From JBBRBB01 sp963830175 (GTDB lineage Bacteria > Bacteroidota > Bacteroidia > Chitinophagales > Chitinophagaceae), in the NCBI GenBank assembly GCA_963830175.1, contig CAWHKV010000009.1, forward strand, positions 62,001 to 126,000: a stretch of DNA of 64,000 nt, read 5' to 3'. Position numbers and translations under genes: made by a program. The stretch's first letter is position 1. The number at the start of each line of letters is the position of its first letter. Shown piece after piece: positions 19,249 to 28,148 of this stretch. The notes beneath the pieces are model-generated. The model was not told the origin of the DNA and made no database searches. It worked only from the letters and a program-made list of their open reading frames with translations.

Positions 19249-20037
19249 TTACTTTTTTTGGGAAAGAAAATTATCAAGTGCAGAAACCATACTGGTAACC
19301 TGTGGTGCGGGCGCTTTAATATGTACATTTAATCCCGCCTCCTCACCTGCCTTAATGGTATTATTTCCAAAGGCCCCAATGGTAGCACCGTTTTGTTTAA
19401 ATGCGGGAAGGTTGTCGAACAAGCTTTTTACACCGCTCGGTGTAAAAAAGCAAATAATATCAAAATTATCGTTCTCCAATACCTCGGCAACATTATTACT
19501 TACAGACCGGTACATGAATGCCATTTGAAAATTTCCCTGGTTGTTCTTTAGCCAGTTAACAATTTCGTTATCCTGCTGATTTTCGCTGCATACGTACAAG
19601 AATCTTTCATTTTCCTTGTGCTTATTTATAGCATCTAACATGCTCTTATTAGACCCATCAGTACCGTAAAACACTTTTCTTTTTCTGTATAATATAAATT
19701 TTTGCAGGTACAGTGCAACGGCTTCGGTTATACAGAAATATTTGGTATCGGGGGTTACAGCAACTTTCATTTCTTCGCAGAGGCGAAAAAAGTGATCAAT
19801 GGCGTTTCTGCTGGTAAAAATGATGGCGGAAAAGGCCGTAATATCTATCTTTTGCTTTCGGAATTCTTTTGCGGGTATGGGTTCTAAACGTATAAAAGGA
19901 AAAAAACTCAGCTTAACTGAATGCTTTTTTTCTAGTTCAAAATATGGAGATTTATCACTTTCGGGTTTTGCCTGCGTAATTAATATTCTCCTGGGCATTA
20001 AAACGTTAGAAGATTTGTTCGCGCCGTTCTTTAACAT
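19249..20037 (-). CDS. hemD: Uroporphyrinogen-III synthase
   Basis: HemD closes and inverts ring D of hydroxymethylbilane in tetrapyrrole synthesis. The 262-residue protein shows the two-lobed family pattern: an N-terminal ILITQAKPESDKSPYF strand-loop, FSAIIFTSRNAIDHFF, ERFLYVCSENQQDN, and the C-terminal CFFTPSGVKSLFD and GAFGNNTIKAGEEAGL. Sequence conservation in this family is always low, but these blocks are typical. A second in-frame ATG at 19998 sits closer to the conserved start. The gene follows DUF4271 by 14 bases, a neighbourhood common in Bacteroidota. Confidence 0.88.
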   Translation of the reverse strand: MLKNGANKSSNVLMPRRILITQAKPESDKSPYFELEKKHSVKLSFFPFIRLEPIPAKEFRKQKIDITAFSAIIFTSRNAIDHFFRLCEEMKVAVTPDTKYFCITEAVALYLQKFILYRKRKVFYGTDGSNKSMLDAINKHKENERFLYVCSENQQDNEIVNWLKNNQGNFQMAFMYRSVSNNVAEVLENDNFDIICFFTPSGVKSLFDNLPAFKQNGATIGAFGNNTIKAGEEAGLNVHIKAPAPQVTSMVSALDNFLSQKK

Positions 20038-20051
20038 GCTTGTTAAGTAAA

Positions 20052-20948
20052 TTAATTACTTTTAATTTCTAAAAAAAACACTTTGTAAATGATCAGCAAG
20101 GGCATTATTTCAACAGAACAAAGGTAAACAAAAAAGTGAAACGCTGTAATATTTACGTTACTGCGCATCGTTGCGAGGGAAAAGAAGTAACGATATAAAA
20201 ATAGAAATATTATAAGGCAGGCACTTATGGTTATAGCAATTTTCTTCAACCCGTCGTCGCCATAAGCAATTACAAGTAATAAGGGCAGAAGGAAAATGCC
20301 CAAGATCTTATTTACTGTAAAAACTATATTGTTATACATGCCGGCAAATTGAGAAGCATTAAAAACCCATCCGGCAAAATGGACAAACGAAAATTTAACC
20401 AGGTAAATAGCCGCAAGTAAAAGAGTGGCATATAAAAAAAGTTCGCCATAACCCAGTGTTACCCAATTATAATAACGCGCAAGCATAGCAACCAGCAATC
20501 CTCCCGACATTAGAAAAACCAGGTTCATTAAAGCAGAGGGAAGATTATTTTGAAGAACCTGTTCCCTGCTTGACTTTGGATTTAATATAGATTGATAAGA
20601 AAACCGGAAAACCTGGTAAAAGTATTTGGGGAATAAAGATTTAGTAAGTGCCAGTAGCAGAAATATTGCCAGTAATGCATAGAAAAGCGTATCGGTATGC
20701 ACACCATTGCGCCTGATTCCCTGTTCTACCTCTAATGGTATTTTTTTAATTCTTGGCTTCGCTTCCGGTGGTGCAGGCATTGCAAAAAAAGCGGTATCAG
20801 CTTTTGGCTTTACAGCTGGCAACGAATCTGATGCATCAGGTGCATTCCCCAATAAATTTTTAAGATTGGGGCTAAGTGAATCTGTTTGCGCGTAAGCAAT
20901 GCCCGTGGCAAACAGAAAAAAAGAAAATAAGAGGTAAAATTTCTTCAC
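20052..20948 (-). CDS. DUF4271 membrane protein
   Basis: This protein of about 298 residues has a signal-like N-terminus (MKKFYLLFSFFLFATG...AYAQ), a Pro- and Ser-rich periplasmic stretch (about 20-75), and seven or so hydrophobic segments from about 80 to 290, matching DUF4271. Function is unknown. I chose the GTG at 20948 because it gives a clean signal peptide. The longer frame from a TTG at 20966 overlaps a -7 box. It lies between an Omp85-like gene and hemD and is probably cotranscribed with both. Confidence 0.75.
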   Translation of the reverse strand: MKKFYLLFSFFLFATGIAYAQTDSLSPNLKNLLGNAPDASDSLPAVKPKADTAFFAMPAPPEAKPRIKKIPLEVEQGIRRNGVHTDTLFYALLAIFLLLALTKSLFPKYFYQVFRFSYQSILNPKSSREQVLQNNLPSALMNLVFLMSGGLLVAMLARYYNWVTLGYGELFLYATLLLAAIYLVKFSFVHFAGWVFNASQFAGMYNNIVFTVNKILGIFLLPLLLVIAYGDDGLKKIAITISACLIIFLFLYRYFFSLATMRSNVNITAFHFFVYLCSVEIMPLLIIYKVFFLEIKSN

Positions 20949-20963
20949 GTAGAATGTATGCGG

Positions 20964-20971
20964 CAAAAATA
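20964..20971 (-). promoter_or_regulatory. -7 box (TATTTTTG) upstream of DUF4271-hemD
   Basis: The minus strand reads TATTTTTG, matching TAnnTTTG. It would start transcription about ten bases before the GTG at 20948. No -33 TTG at standard spacing was found, so this is weak evidence for an internal promoter. Confidence 0.3.
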
Positions 20972-20976
20972 TCTAA

Positions 20977-22749
20977 TTAAAACAGGCTGATGAAACCTAA
21001 ATGAATTTTTGTTTGCCTGAAATCTAGGCGGGTATCATCACGCTTACCTTCTGCAATTGAAATATTTAACACGCCAGCCTTTGTTTCTAAAGCCAGTCCT
21101 GTACCAAAACCCACATAACTATGGCTGGTTGTTGATGTTTGTATGCTGTTTTGCGCTGCGCCTGCATCCATAAATCCATAGAACCATGAATTTTTGCCAA
21201 GCAAAAACCGGTATTCTGAAGTTACCACACCATATAGATTGGTATAAATGCTTTCTTCATCAAAACCACGCAATAATCTAAAACCTCCAATACGAAACAT
21301 TTCATTTTGATAATATTCAGGTGTTTTTAACCATCCTCCCTGTATACCAATTTTTATGGTTGATTGCCTGCCTAAAGGAATATAATGCGCTGCTGCACCC
21401 TGCACCTTTAACTGGTAAGTGTTCAATTTTACAGAATCGTACAATTGATTAAAATTAAATTCCGGGTCGGCAATTTTAGTGATTGTATTATTCTTTGTAA
21501 CATGCTTGTTAGAAAGAATGCCGACAAAATTCCATTCATTACCCTTGCGCGGATTAAAATTGTAATCAGTTGTATTTGTGAAATAATCTATTCCTAACCC
21601 CCATGTTGTTACATCTCCGGTTTCAGGTAATTGCCTGGTAATTTTTACCAGTTGCGTGTCAGTATACAATGCATTTGAAGATGAGGTATGAAAAAATACA
21701 GACCCTGATTTTTGCTGCGAAACCCTGTATTGCAAGCCAAATCTGCCCTGTAGTAAAACAAACGCAGAATCTCTTTTATATAAATTAAAGTTTGCCTGCA
21801 CGCCATATTTTGATGATAAAATGTATGGGCGCTGAACAAACAGGTCTAACTGGGGCGAACCCGGTTGCAGTTGTTGCCATTTAAGACTTAAAATTTCTCC
21901 CGAGCCGAAGGAATTTTGCAATAGTGCTTTGGCCTCGCCGGTTAATAACAATTTACCGGTTTGTTGGTTAGAAGGCAGCAAGCCTATTAATACATCGATC
22001 TCGTTGTTTGTAGTCGGTTCAAGGTAAAGGTGAAGAATGGCTCCGGTATTCAGCATTTCTACATTCCATGGCTGGTACTGCCTCAAAAAAGTAAGCTGTG
22101 CCAGTTTATCATTTATTTCATTGAGCCTGTCCTGCCGGTACATTTTTTCGATACCCAGATAATGTTGCAGGTAGTTGCCGGAAATGCGCGCCTCCCCATC
22201 TACCATTATACTATCCATTTTGTAATAGGGTCCTTTATCAACCATCAGAGTGGCATTAAAAGTGTTTGCTGATAGGTCTATACTATCAAAAAAAACCTTT
22301 GCAAAGGGATGGCCATTATTCGCAAAATAATTAAGCACACTTTGGTAAAGCAACTGCAATGACCGGGGTTGTAATTGAAGTTTTTCATATTGAGTGTTTG
22401 CCGCTTTTAAAATGTTTTTAATGGTGTCATTGATCCTTAGATGTTCTAAAACATACTTTTCACCCAAAAACAATTTTATAAAAACAGCATCTTTATTATT
22501 CCATACAGAATCTATTGAAGCGGTTACATAGCCTTGTAAGGAAAGCCGGGAAGGTAGACCATTAATATACTGAAAGCATGCTGCAGTGTCGTAAAACTGC
22601 TGTTGCAAAATAACGTTCTCATTACTAAATACTGTTCCATTTTCATCCAGGGTTACCAGTGAACAACCCTGCTGCGCAAAAACCTGAACGCCTATACACA
22701 CTTGCATTAAAACAGCAGCTCCGATACATTTTATTAATTTTGTGTACAT
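20977..22749 (-). CDS. Omp85/BamA-TamA-like outer membrane protein
   Basis: This 590-residue protein has a signal peptide (about 1-25), a POTRA-like periplasmic part (about 85-245, including VDGEARISGNYLQHYLGIEKM and a second repeat), and a C-terminal 16-strand barrel of the Omp85 superfamily. The barrel includes the conserved IGGFRLLRGFDEESI block, equivalent to the L6 VRGF/Y motif, and ends LGFISLF with terminal Phe. It is shorter than BamA and carries few POTRA domains, so it is more likely a TamA/ShlB-like accessory transporter. The cargo is unknown. It precedes DUF4271 and hemD on the same strand. Confidence 0.85.
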   Translation of the reverse strand: MYTKLIKCIGAAVLMQVCIGVQVFAQQGCSLVTLDENGTVFSNENVILQQQFYDTAACFQYINGLPSRLSLQGYVTASIDSVWNNKDAVFIKLFLGEKYVLEHLRINDTIKNILKAANTQYEKLQLQPRSLQLLYQSVLNYFANNGHPFAKVFFDSIDLSANTFNATLMVDKGPYYKMDSIMVDGEARISGNYLQHYLGIEKMYRQDRLNEINDKLAQLTFLRQYQPWNVEMLNTGAILHLYLEPTTNNEIDVLIGLLPSNQQTGKLLLTGEAKALLQNSFGSGEILSLKWQQLQPGSPQLDLFVQRPYILSSKYGVQANFNLYKRDSAFVLLQGRFGLQYRVSQQKSGSVFFHTSSSNALYTDTQLVKITRQLPETGDVTTWGLGIDYFTNTTDYNFNPRKGNEWNFVGILSNKHVTKNNTITKIADPEFNFNQLYDSVKLNTYQLKVQGAAAHYIPLGRQSTIKIGIQGGWLKTPEYYQNEMFRIGGFRLLRGFDEESIYTNLYGVVTSEYRFLLGKNSWFYGFMDAGAAQNSIQTSTTSHSYVGFGTGLALETKAGVLNISIAEGKRDDTRLDFRQTKIHLGFISLF

Positions 22750-22819
22750 ATTTTCTACCCGGCTTGCTGTAAATCATTCATTTTAATAAATATACTAAAC
22801 TGCATACCTGTTCAAAATT

Positions 22820-23959
22820 ATGGCCGGTATTTATATTCATATTCCCTTTTGCCGCAAAGCGTGCCATTATTGCAACTTTCATTTTTCAACCGGGCTCTCA
22901 TTAAAAAAAGAAATGACTGAAGCCCTTTGCAGGGAAATTATTTTACAACAGCATTATATAAACGAAGAAGTAGGTACCATTTATTTTGGAGGTGGTACGC
23001 CTTCATTGCTGGATGCAGATGAACTGGAAAAAATAATGCACCACATCCATGATAATTACAACATAGCAGAGGGGGTCGAAATAACACTGGAATGCAACCC
23101 CGATGATGTAAATGTCACAAAATTATCTGAATGGAAAAAAGCAGGTATTAATCGTTTGAGTATGGGGGTTCAGTCTTTCCGGGAAGAAGATCTTATGTGG
23201 ATGAACCGCGCGCACAATGCCACGCAAAGCCTTCAGGCTGTTTTATTGGCTAAAGACCATGGATTTCACAACCTGAGTATAGATCTTATTTATGGCATAC
23301 CTGGTTTATCTAATGAGGATTGGATAAAGAACATTGAAATAGCTTTTTCCCTGAATATTCCACATTTCAGCTGTTATGCACTTACCGTTGAAACAGGCAC
23401 TGCATTGCAAAAAATGATTGAGTTAAAAAAGAAGAAGGATGTTGATGCGGGTTCTCAAAGCAATCATTTTGAAATTTTAATTCAAAAAATGAAAGCTTCC
23501 GGCTACGAACATTATGAAATTTCGAATTTTGCTTTGCCTGGTTTTCGAAGCAGGCACAATAGTAATTATTGGCAGGGTGTACATTACCTGGGCATTGGCC
23601 CATCAGCACATTCATTTAATGGTGCAAGCAGGCAATGGAACATTAGTAATAATACGATGTATATAAAAAGTATTAAACAAAATATTATTCCATTCGAAGC
23701 AGAACATTTGCTTGCTTCTCAAAAGCTTAATGAATATTTAATGACAGCATTGCGCACCTCGGACGGTATTAACCTTTTAAGGGTAACAGAATCGTGGAAC
23801 CAATTTGTATCAGAAAAAATATTGAAGGATGCAGAGAAATATTTAAAAAGCGGTATGCTATTTAAAAAGAAAGATGTTTTGGTTATAACAGACAAAGGAA
23901 AACACTTTGCAGATGGAATTGCAGCTGATCTTTTTGTAAATGAAAATGAAATGCGCTAA
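22820..23959 (+). CDS. hemW: Radical SAM protein HemW (heme chaperone)
   Basis: HemW is a radical SAM family heme-trafficking protein, often annotated as oxygen-independent coproporphyrinogen III oxidase. The 379-residue protein starts MAGIYIHIPFC, with the cluster motif CRKACHYC (CX3CX2C) near residues 11-18. Also present are FGGGTPSLL, LECNPDD, NRLSMGVQSF and IDLIYGIPG. HemW proteins lack the extra N-terminal cysteine of true HemN, as here. The C-terminal HemN_C domain covers about 300-375. The stop overlaps the stop of a small minus-strand frame after gpsA. Confidence 0.93.
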   Translation: MAGIYIHIPFCRKACHYCNFHFSTGLSLKKEMTEALCREIILQQHYINEEVGTIYFGGGTPSLLDADELEKIMHHIHDNYNIAEGVEITLECNPDDVNVTKLSEWKKAGINRLSMGVQSFREEDLMWMNRAHNATQSLQAVLLAKDHGFHNLSIDLIYGIPGLSNEDWIKNIEIAFSLNIPHFSCYALTVETGTALQKMIELKKKKDVDAGSQSNHFEILIQKMKASGYEHYEISNFALPGFRSRHNSNYWQGVHYLGIGPSAHSFNGASRQWNISNNTMYIKSIKQNIIPFEAEHLLASQKLNEYLMTALRTSDGINLLRVTESWNQFVSEKILKDAEKYLKSGMLFKKKDVLVITDKGKHFADGIAADLFVNENEMR

Positions 23960-24057
23960 TGGCGGTGGGTGAACAGGTATCTTATTGCATTGATTATGCC
24001 TATGCCTGCAAAGGCACCAAGAAAAATATAACCGTATACTGAGATTGAAAAAGGCAT
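23956..24057 (-). CDS. Candidate 33-residue single-helix membrane microprotein
   Basis: An ATG-to-TAG frame of 33 codons begins 19 bases after the gpsA stop on the same strand. It encodes a short start (MPFSISVY), one hydrophobic helix rich in Gly, Ala and Ile (about residues 8-28), and a basic His-rich end (RYLFTHRH). The composition is that of a small inner-membrane protein. There is no strong Shine-Dalgarno sequence, which is usual in this phylum. I know no family for it. Confidence 0.4.
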   Translation of the reverse strand: MPFSISVYGYIFLGAFAGIGIINAIRYLFTHRH

Positions 24058-24076
24058 ACTATGAAGATAACATAAA

Positions 24077-25072
24077 TTACACCAGTAATTTTTCTATACG
24101 GGTAAATCCTTCTGCAGCGGGCAATCCCTCCCATAATATCTCGTAAATAATATCTACCATTGGTATATCTACATTAACCTGCTGGTTCGTTGCGCGAATG
24201 CTTTTACTTGCATTATACCCTTCGGCAACCATATTAAGTTCAAGGCGGGCTGCCATTACTGAATATCCTTTACCGATCATATTTCCAAACATGCGGTTAC
24301 GGCTGTATAAGGAGTAGCATGTTACCAAAAGATCGCCCAGGTAAACTGAAGCTGAGTAATTCATATCTATTGCACCAGCATGTTTCACCACGCGCAGAAA
24401 ACGAACCATTTCCCTGGCTGCATTGGCGATATATACGCTTAAAAAATTATCGCCATAATCCAGTCCATGTGCAATACCCGCACCGAGTGCATACACATTT
24501 TTTAATACCGCAGCATATTGCACGCCCATAATGTCGGGGTTGGTAATGGTATGCAGGTAAGGTGTATTAAAATGCGAGGCAATCGCTGCTGTAACAGGTT
24601 GATCAATACCTGAGAACGTGAGGTACGAAAGCTTTTCAGCAGCTACTTCCTCTGCGTGGCAGGGACCCAACACTGTAAAATAATTACGCAGGCTAAAGGT
24701 AAAACGGCCTGCCAGGTACTGGTGCAGCAATTCATTTTTTTCAGGAAGGATTCCCTTGATGGCTGATACAATTTTTTTTCCTTTCAGTGCATCTGTATTC
24801 AATCCGTCCAGTACCGAAGCAGCATAAGCACTTGGTACAGCCATTACTACAACATCGGCATTTTCAATAACATATTGCAGGCTGGCACTTAAAATAACTT
24901 TTTCTGTATTAAAATGGGCATTGCTCAGGTAATGCGGGTTATGCCTGCGTTTATGAATAAACTCAATGGTTTCGGTATTGCGAATCCACCAGTAGATATT
25001 GTGACCGCTATCTGTAAGTATTTTAGACAAAGCCGTTGCCCAGCTTCCGCTACCTATAACTGCAAATTGCAT
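24077..25072 (-). CDS. gpsA: Glycerol-3-phosphate dehydrogenase [NAD(P)+]
   Basis: GpsA reduces dihydroxyacetone phosphate to sn-glycerol 3-phosphate for phospholipid synthesis, in the cytoplasm. The 331-residue protein is of normal length. The Rossmann motif GSGSWATALSKIL is at residues 7-19, followed by VVMAVPSAYAASVL. The catalytic-domain blocks are VLGPCHAEEVA, GVQYAAVLKNVYALGAGIAHGLDYGDN and YLGDLLVTCYS. The invariant lysine is in AAVLKN. It is transcribed away from the RND adaptor gene upstream, with its own -7 box. Confidence 0.96.
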   Translation of the reverse strand: MQFAVIGSGSWATALSKILTDSGHNIYWWIRNTETIEFIHKRRHNPHYLSNAHFNTEKVILSASLQYVIENADVVVMAVPSAYAASVLDGLNTDALKGKKIVSAIKGILPEKNELLHQYLAGRFTFSLRNYFTVLGPCHAEEVAAEKLSYLTFSGIDQPVTAAIASHFNTPYLHTITNPDIMGVQYAAVLKNVYALGAGIAHGLDYGDNFLSVYIANAAREMVRFLRVVKHAGAIDMNYSASVYLGDLLVTCYSLYSRNRMFGNMIGKGYSVMAARLELNMVAEGYNASKSIRATNQQVNVDIPMVDIIYEILWEGLPAAEGFTRIEKLLV

Positions 25073-25091
25073 CAGGCTAAAAATTTGGAAA

Positions 25092-25099
25092 CAAATGTA
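25092..25099 (-). promoter_or_regulatory. -7 box (TACATTTG) of gpsA
   Basis: The minus strand reads TACATTTG, an exact TAnnTTTG match, 19 bases upstream of the gpsA ATG. The upstream TTG at 25115 is closer than the usual 19-base spacing. Confidence 0.45.
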
Positions 25100-25142
25100 G
25101 ACAACTTATAAGCAATCGCCTTTTGGTAATAACCTGTTCACT

Positions 25143-26522
25143 TTAAGGTTTTTCATATTCCTTAATTAATTCGTCTTTGCTAACTACAGAAACTTTTGTT
25201 CCATCCGAAAGATCTTTGCTTACAATATCGTATGGACCTGTAATTACTTCATCCCCAACTTTAATACCACTGGTAATTTCAATGTAATTGATGTCTTGAA
25301 TAGCTGTCTTAACAGGATACTTTTTTACCGTACCATCTTTTTGCAAAACAAACACCACTTCCTGCATGCCTTCTTCGTCATCATCATTTATCAAATCTGT
25401 TTTGGCATTATCTTTTTTGTCAACCTTCTCATCCTTTTCTTTCTTTTCTTTTTCCTTATCAGAATTTTTATCACGGGTGGTAACTGCATTTAATGGTATA
25501 GCCAACACATTAAGTTTTGTGTTTGTTTGAATATCGGCGCTCGCAGTCATATTAGGCCTGAACGGGAAAGGCTGTCCTTTCACTATCAGGTCGTTATAAG
25601 TGCCAGGCATTAAACGAATATGCACCTGGTAATTTGTTACCGTTGTTGAGCTCGACAAAGAAGCAGCAGCATTTATTACAGGGTTAGCTATACGAAAAAC
25701 AATACCCTTAAATTTCCTGTTATTAAATGCGTCAATTTCTACAATAGCAGTATCCCCAATCTTTACTTTGGGTATATCGTTTTCACCCACATCTACCTGC
25801 ACTTCTATGCTGGCAAGATCAGCAATACGCATCATTTCTGTACCCGCCATTTGTGCAGTACCCACCACTCTTTCACCTTTTTTTACTGCCAGTAAACTTA
25901 TTACCCCATCCATCGGTGCTGTAACAGTAGCCCTGCTCACATCTTTATTAGCGCGGTTAAGACTAGCCATTGCTCCCTGCACACTTGCCTGGTTGGCACG
26001 AATGCCTTCGCTGGCTGCGCGATAGTTAGCCTGGGCCGATGAATATGCCTGTTGTGCCTGCTCGAATTCTGCCTGCGATATCACCTTTTGATCAAGCAAT
26101 GTTTTCTGCCGTTTGTAATTAGATTCCGCCTGGTCAAGCGTAGCTTTCAGGGCGCCCTGTTGCGAACGAGAATTACTTACCTGCGCCTGGCTTTGTGCAA
26201 CAACGGCAGCAGCCTGGTCTCTTTGCGAGGCATATATGTCGGCATAAATTCTTGCCAGTACCTGTCCTCTTTTTACTGTATCGCCTTCCTGCACCAGCAG
26301 GTCAATTATTTCACCCGAAATATCAGGACTCACCTTCACTTCAATTTCAGGAAATACTTTACCGCTTGCATTTACTGTTTCAATAATGGTGCGGGTTTCC
26401 ACTTTTTCCGAGGTAACTTTTATCCCTTCATCTTTACCTATAACCCCAGCCTTACTTAGCGCTACCAAAATAATTATCAATACAACCAGTATTGAAATTA
26501 TCCAGATCCATTTTTTTTTCAT
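25143..26522 (-). CDS. RND/ABC efflux periplasmic adaptor (MacA/HlyD type)
   Basis: This 459-residue membrane-fusion protein links an inner-membrane pump to an outer-membrane TolC channel. It has an N-terminal membrane anchor (about 5-25), a first biotinyl-lipoyl half (EVKVSPDISGEIIDLLVQEGDTVKRGQVLARI), and an alpha-helical hairpin (about 90-195, rich in Ala, Gln and Ser). The second lipoyl half (ATVTAPMDGVISLLAVKKGERV) and beta-barrel domains follow. An unusual Lys/Glu/Asp-rich insert of about 40 residues lies around 350-385 before the membrane-proximal domain. It sits 111 bases after tolC on the same strand. No permease gene follows, because gpsA is next. Confidence 0.9.
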   Translation of the reverse strand: MKKKWIWIISILVVLIIILVALSKAGVIGKDEGIKVTSEKVETRTIIETVNASGKVFPEIEVKVSPDISGEIIDLLVQEGDTVKRGQVLARIYADIYASQRDQAAAVVAQSQAQVSNSRSQQGALKATLDQAESNYKRQKTLLDQKVISQAEFEQAQQAYSSAQANYRAASEGIRANQASVQGAMASLNRANKDVSRATVTAPMDGVISLLAVKKGERVVGTAQMAGTEMMRIADLASIEVQVDVGENDIPKVKIGDTAIVEIDAFNNRKFKGIVFRIANPVINAAASLSSSTTVTNYQVHIRLMPGTYNDLIVKGQPFPFRPNMTASADIQTNTKLNVLAIPLNAVTTRDKNSDKEKEKKEKDEKVDKKDNAKTDLINDDDEEGMQEVVFVLQKDGTVKKYPVKTAIQDINYIEITSGIKVGDEVITGPYDIVSKDLSDGTKVSVVSKDELIKEYEKP

Positions 26523-26591
26523 AATACAATATTTTCAAAAATATTAATCAATGTTTTTTGAGCCGGACCGCATTTTCAATAATCATCTTTT

Positions 26592-26607
26592 GTTGCGTCG
26601 CACACTT
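26592..26607 (+). repeat. 16-bp interspersed motif, copy 1
   Basis: GTTGCGTCGCACACTT lies between the TolC-like gene and the adaptor gene. The same motif, with at most one change, occurs at 29632 and, inverted, at 54196. Its core TGCGTCGCA is palindromic around the central T. Confidence 0.6.
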
Positions 26608-26633
26608 GTACCATACTGCTTGTAGCAGCATAA

Positions 26634-28067
26634 TTATTCAGGTCCCAGGTTTAATCCCTGTCCCTTATAATATTCCAGCACCTTCATTTTAAATACATAA
26701 TCATAACGGTTTACTACCTGTTGCATTTTGGCGGTTAATAAATTGTTCTGGGTAATAAGCAATTCCAGTGTAGAAAGTAATCCAACCTCGTATCTTTTAT
26801 CGGCAAAATCAAAAGCTTTTTGTGCGGCATTTACTGCATTCACATTCAGGTAATATTTTTTCATGGCAGCAACGGCACTCACGTAGGCGTTGTAAATATT
26901 TGTTTTAAGTGTTTGGTTATTTTGTAATTCCTGCAAATGCCAGTTTTCCAGGTCAAGCTTCGAAGTTTTGTAACTATTTCGTGCAGCACCATTATTAAAT
27001 ATTGGTACGTTAATACTTATACCAACAGACTGGCTAAAGTTCTGATTAAGTTGTTTTGTATATCCGGTTTTTCCATATATCGGCTGCGTAAAGGGTTCGT
27101 TAGAATATACTTCGTAATCCGTTCCATCAATGTTTACTTTTCCAATAGGGGCTACAAAAGAATTAGTGCCAATTAAATTTAGCGCCTGGTTATTAAATGT
27201 TGTTCCCAAAGAATAAAAGCCTCGTAACGAAGGCAGCATGGCTGCTTTATTGGCAAGCACAAATTTCTCCGATCCTTCAATTCTTAATTTGGTTGCGCGT
27301 TGCAATGGCTGTGACTGAACCGCAAGTGAATAGACTACTTCCGGTTGCAGATCTGCCAAAGGCTCCACAGGAATTTGATCAACGGGCGGTTTTTGTACAT
27401 CGAAAGGCACTCCGGCATCAAGATTTAATAACGCCTTTAGGGAAAGTATGCTTTGCTCGTACAACAATTGGGCATTAACAATACCCAAACTGTCGGTACT
27501 CATTTGTGCCTCGAGTTCCGCAAGGTTCAGTTCAGGTAGCGCACCTGCATCTACTTTCTTTTTTGTTACATTAAATTGTTCGCGGGTTTGTGACAGTTGC
27601 AGCTGGCTTATTTCAATTTGTTCATTGGCTGAGAGTATTTGTAAAAAATAGGTAGCTACATTTAAAGCAATATCATTTGCGGCCCTTTCAACATCCACCA
27701 ATGCAGCTGCGGCATTAAACCGGTACGCATCTTCTAAATGTTTTAACCTGCCAAAATTATATATTTCCATACCGCCCTGTAACTGGTAGTTATTATAAAA
27801 CAACTGTGTAGTGGTAAACTGGTTACTGGTAGGGTCAATGGACCGACCGGATTGTAACCCTGAACCGGTTGCAAAACTTGCGTTGGGAAATTTTGCCAGC
27901 TCCGCAGAATTTAACTGCAATGCTGCAATTTTGGCCTGTACATCTGTTTGCTTCACAGATATATTATTTTTCATGGCATAATCCACGCATTGCTGCAAAC
28001 TCCAAACTTCCTGGGAAAAGGTATTTAGGGACCCACATAAAAAAATGAACCAGAGAAAAACCTTCAT
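26634..28067 (-). CDS. TolC family outer membrane efflux protein
   Basis: This 477-residue protein forms the outer-membrane exit duct of a tripartite efflux or secretion pump. A signal peptide covers about 1-18 and is followed by WSLQQCVDYAMKNNISVKQ, the typical start of the outer-membrane efflux repeat. Two long coiled-coil repeat halves follow, each with an internal AELEAQM or KLDLENWHLQELQNNQ stretch. The second half ends near FADKRYEVGLLSTLELLITQ. It is the first gene of a two-gene unit with the downstream adaptor. Confidence 0.93.
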   Translation of the reverse strand: MKVFLWFIFLCGSLNTFSQEVWSLQQCVDYAMKNNISVKQTDVQAKIAALQLNSAELAKFPNASFATGSGLQSGRSIDPTSNQFTTTQLFYNNYQLQGGMEIYNFGRLKHLEDAYRFNAAAALVDVERAANDIALNVATYFLQILSANEQIEISQLQLSQTREQFNVTKKKVDAGALPELNLAELEAQMSTDSLGIVNAQLLYEQSILSLKALLNLDAGVPFDVQKPPVDQIPVEPLADLQPEVVYSLAVQSQPLQRATKLRIEGSEKFVLANKAAMLPSLRGFYSLGTTFNNQALNLIGTNSFVAPIGKVNIDGTDYEVYSNEPFTQPIYGKTGYTKQLNQNFSQSVGISINVPIFNNGAARNSYKTSKLDLENWHLQELQNNQTLKTNIYNAYVSAVAAMKKYYLNVNAVNAAQKAFDFADKRYEVGLLSTLELLITQNNLLTAKMQQVVNRYDYVFKMKVLEYYKGQGLNLGPE

Positions 28068-28148
28068 AATCAGTCAAAAATAAATGAAAGCATTTACGGC
28101 GGGTAGCTTTTTCTATAAGCGGACGCAGTTCATTATATAGGGAAAGAT

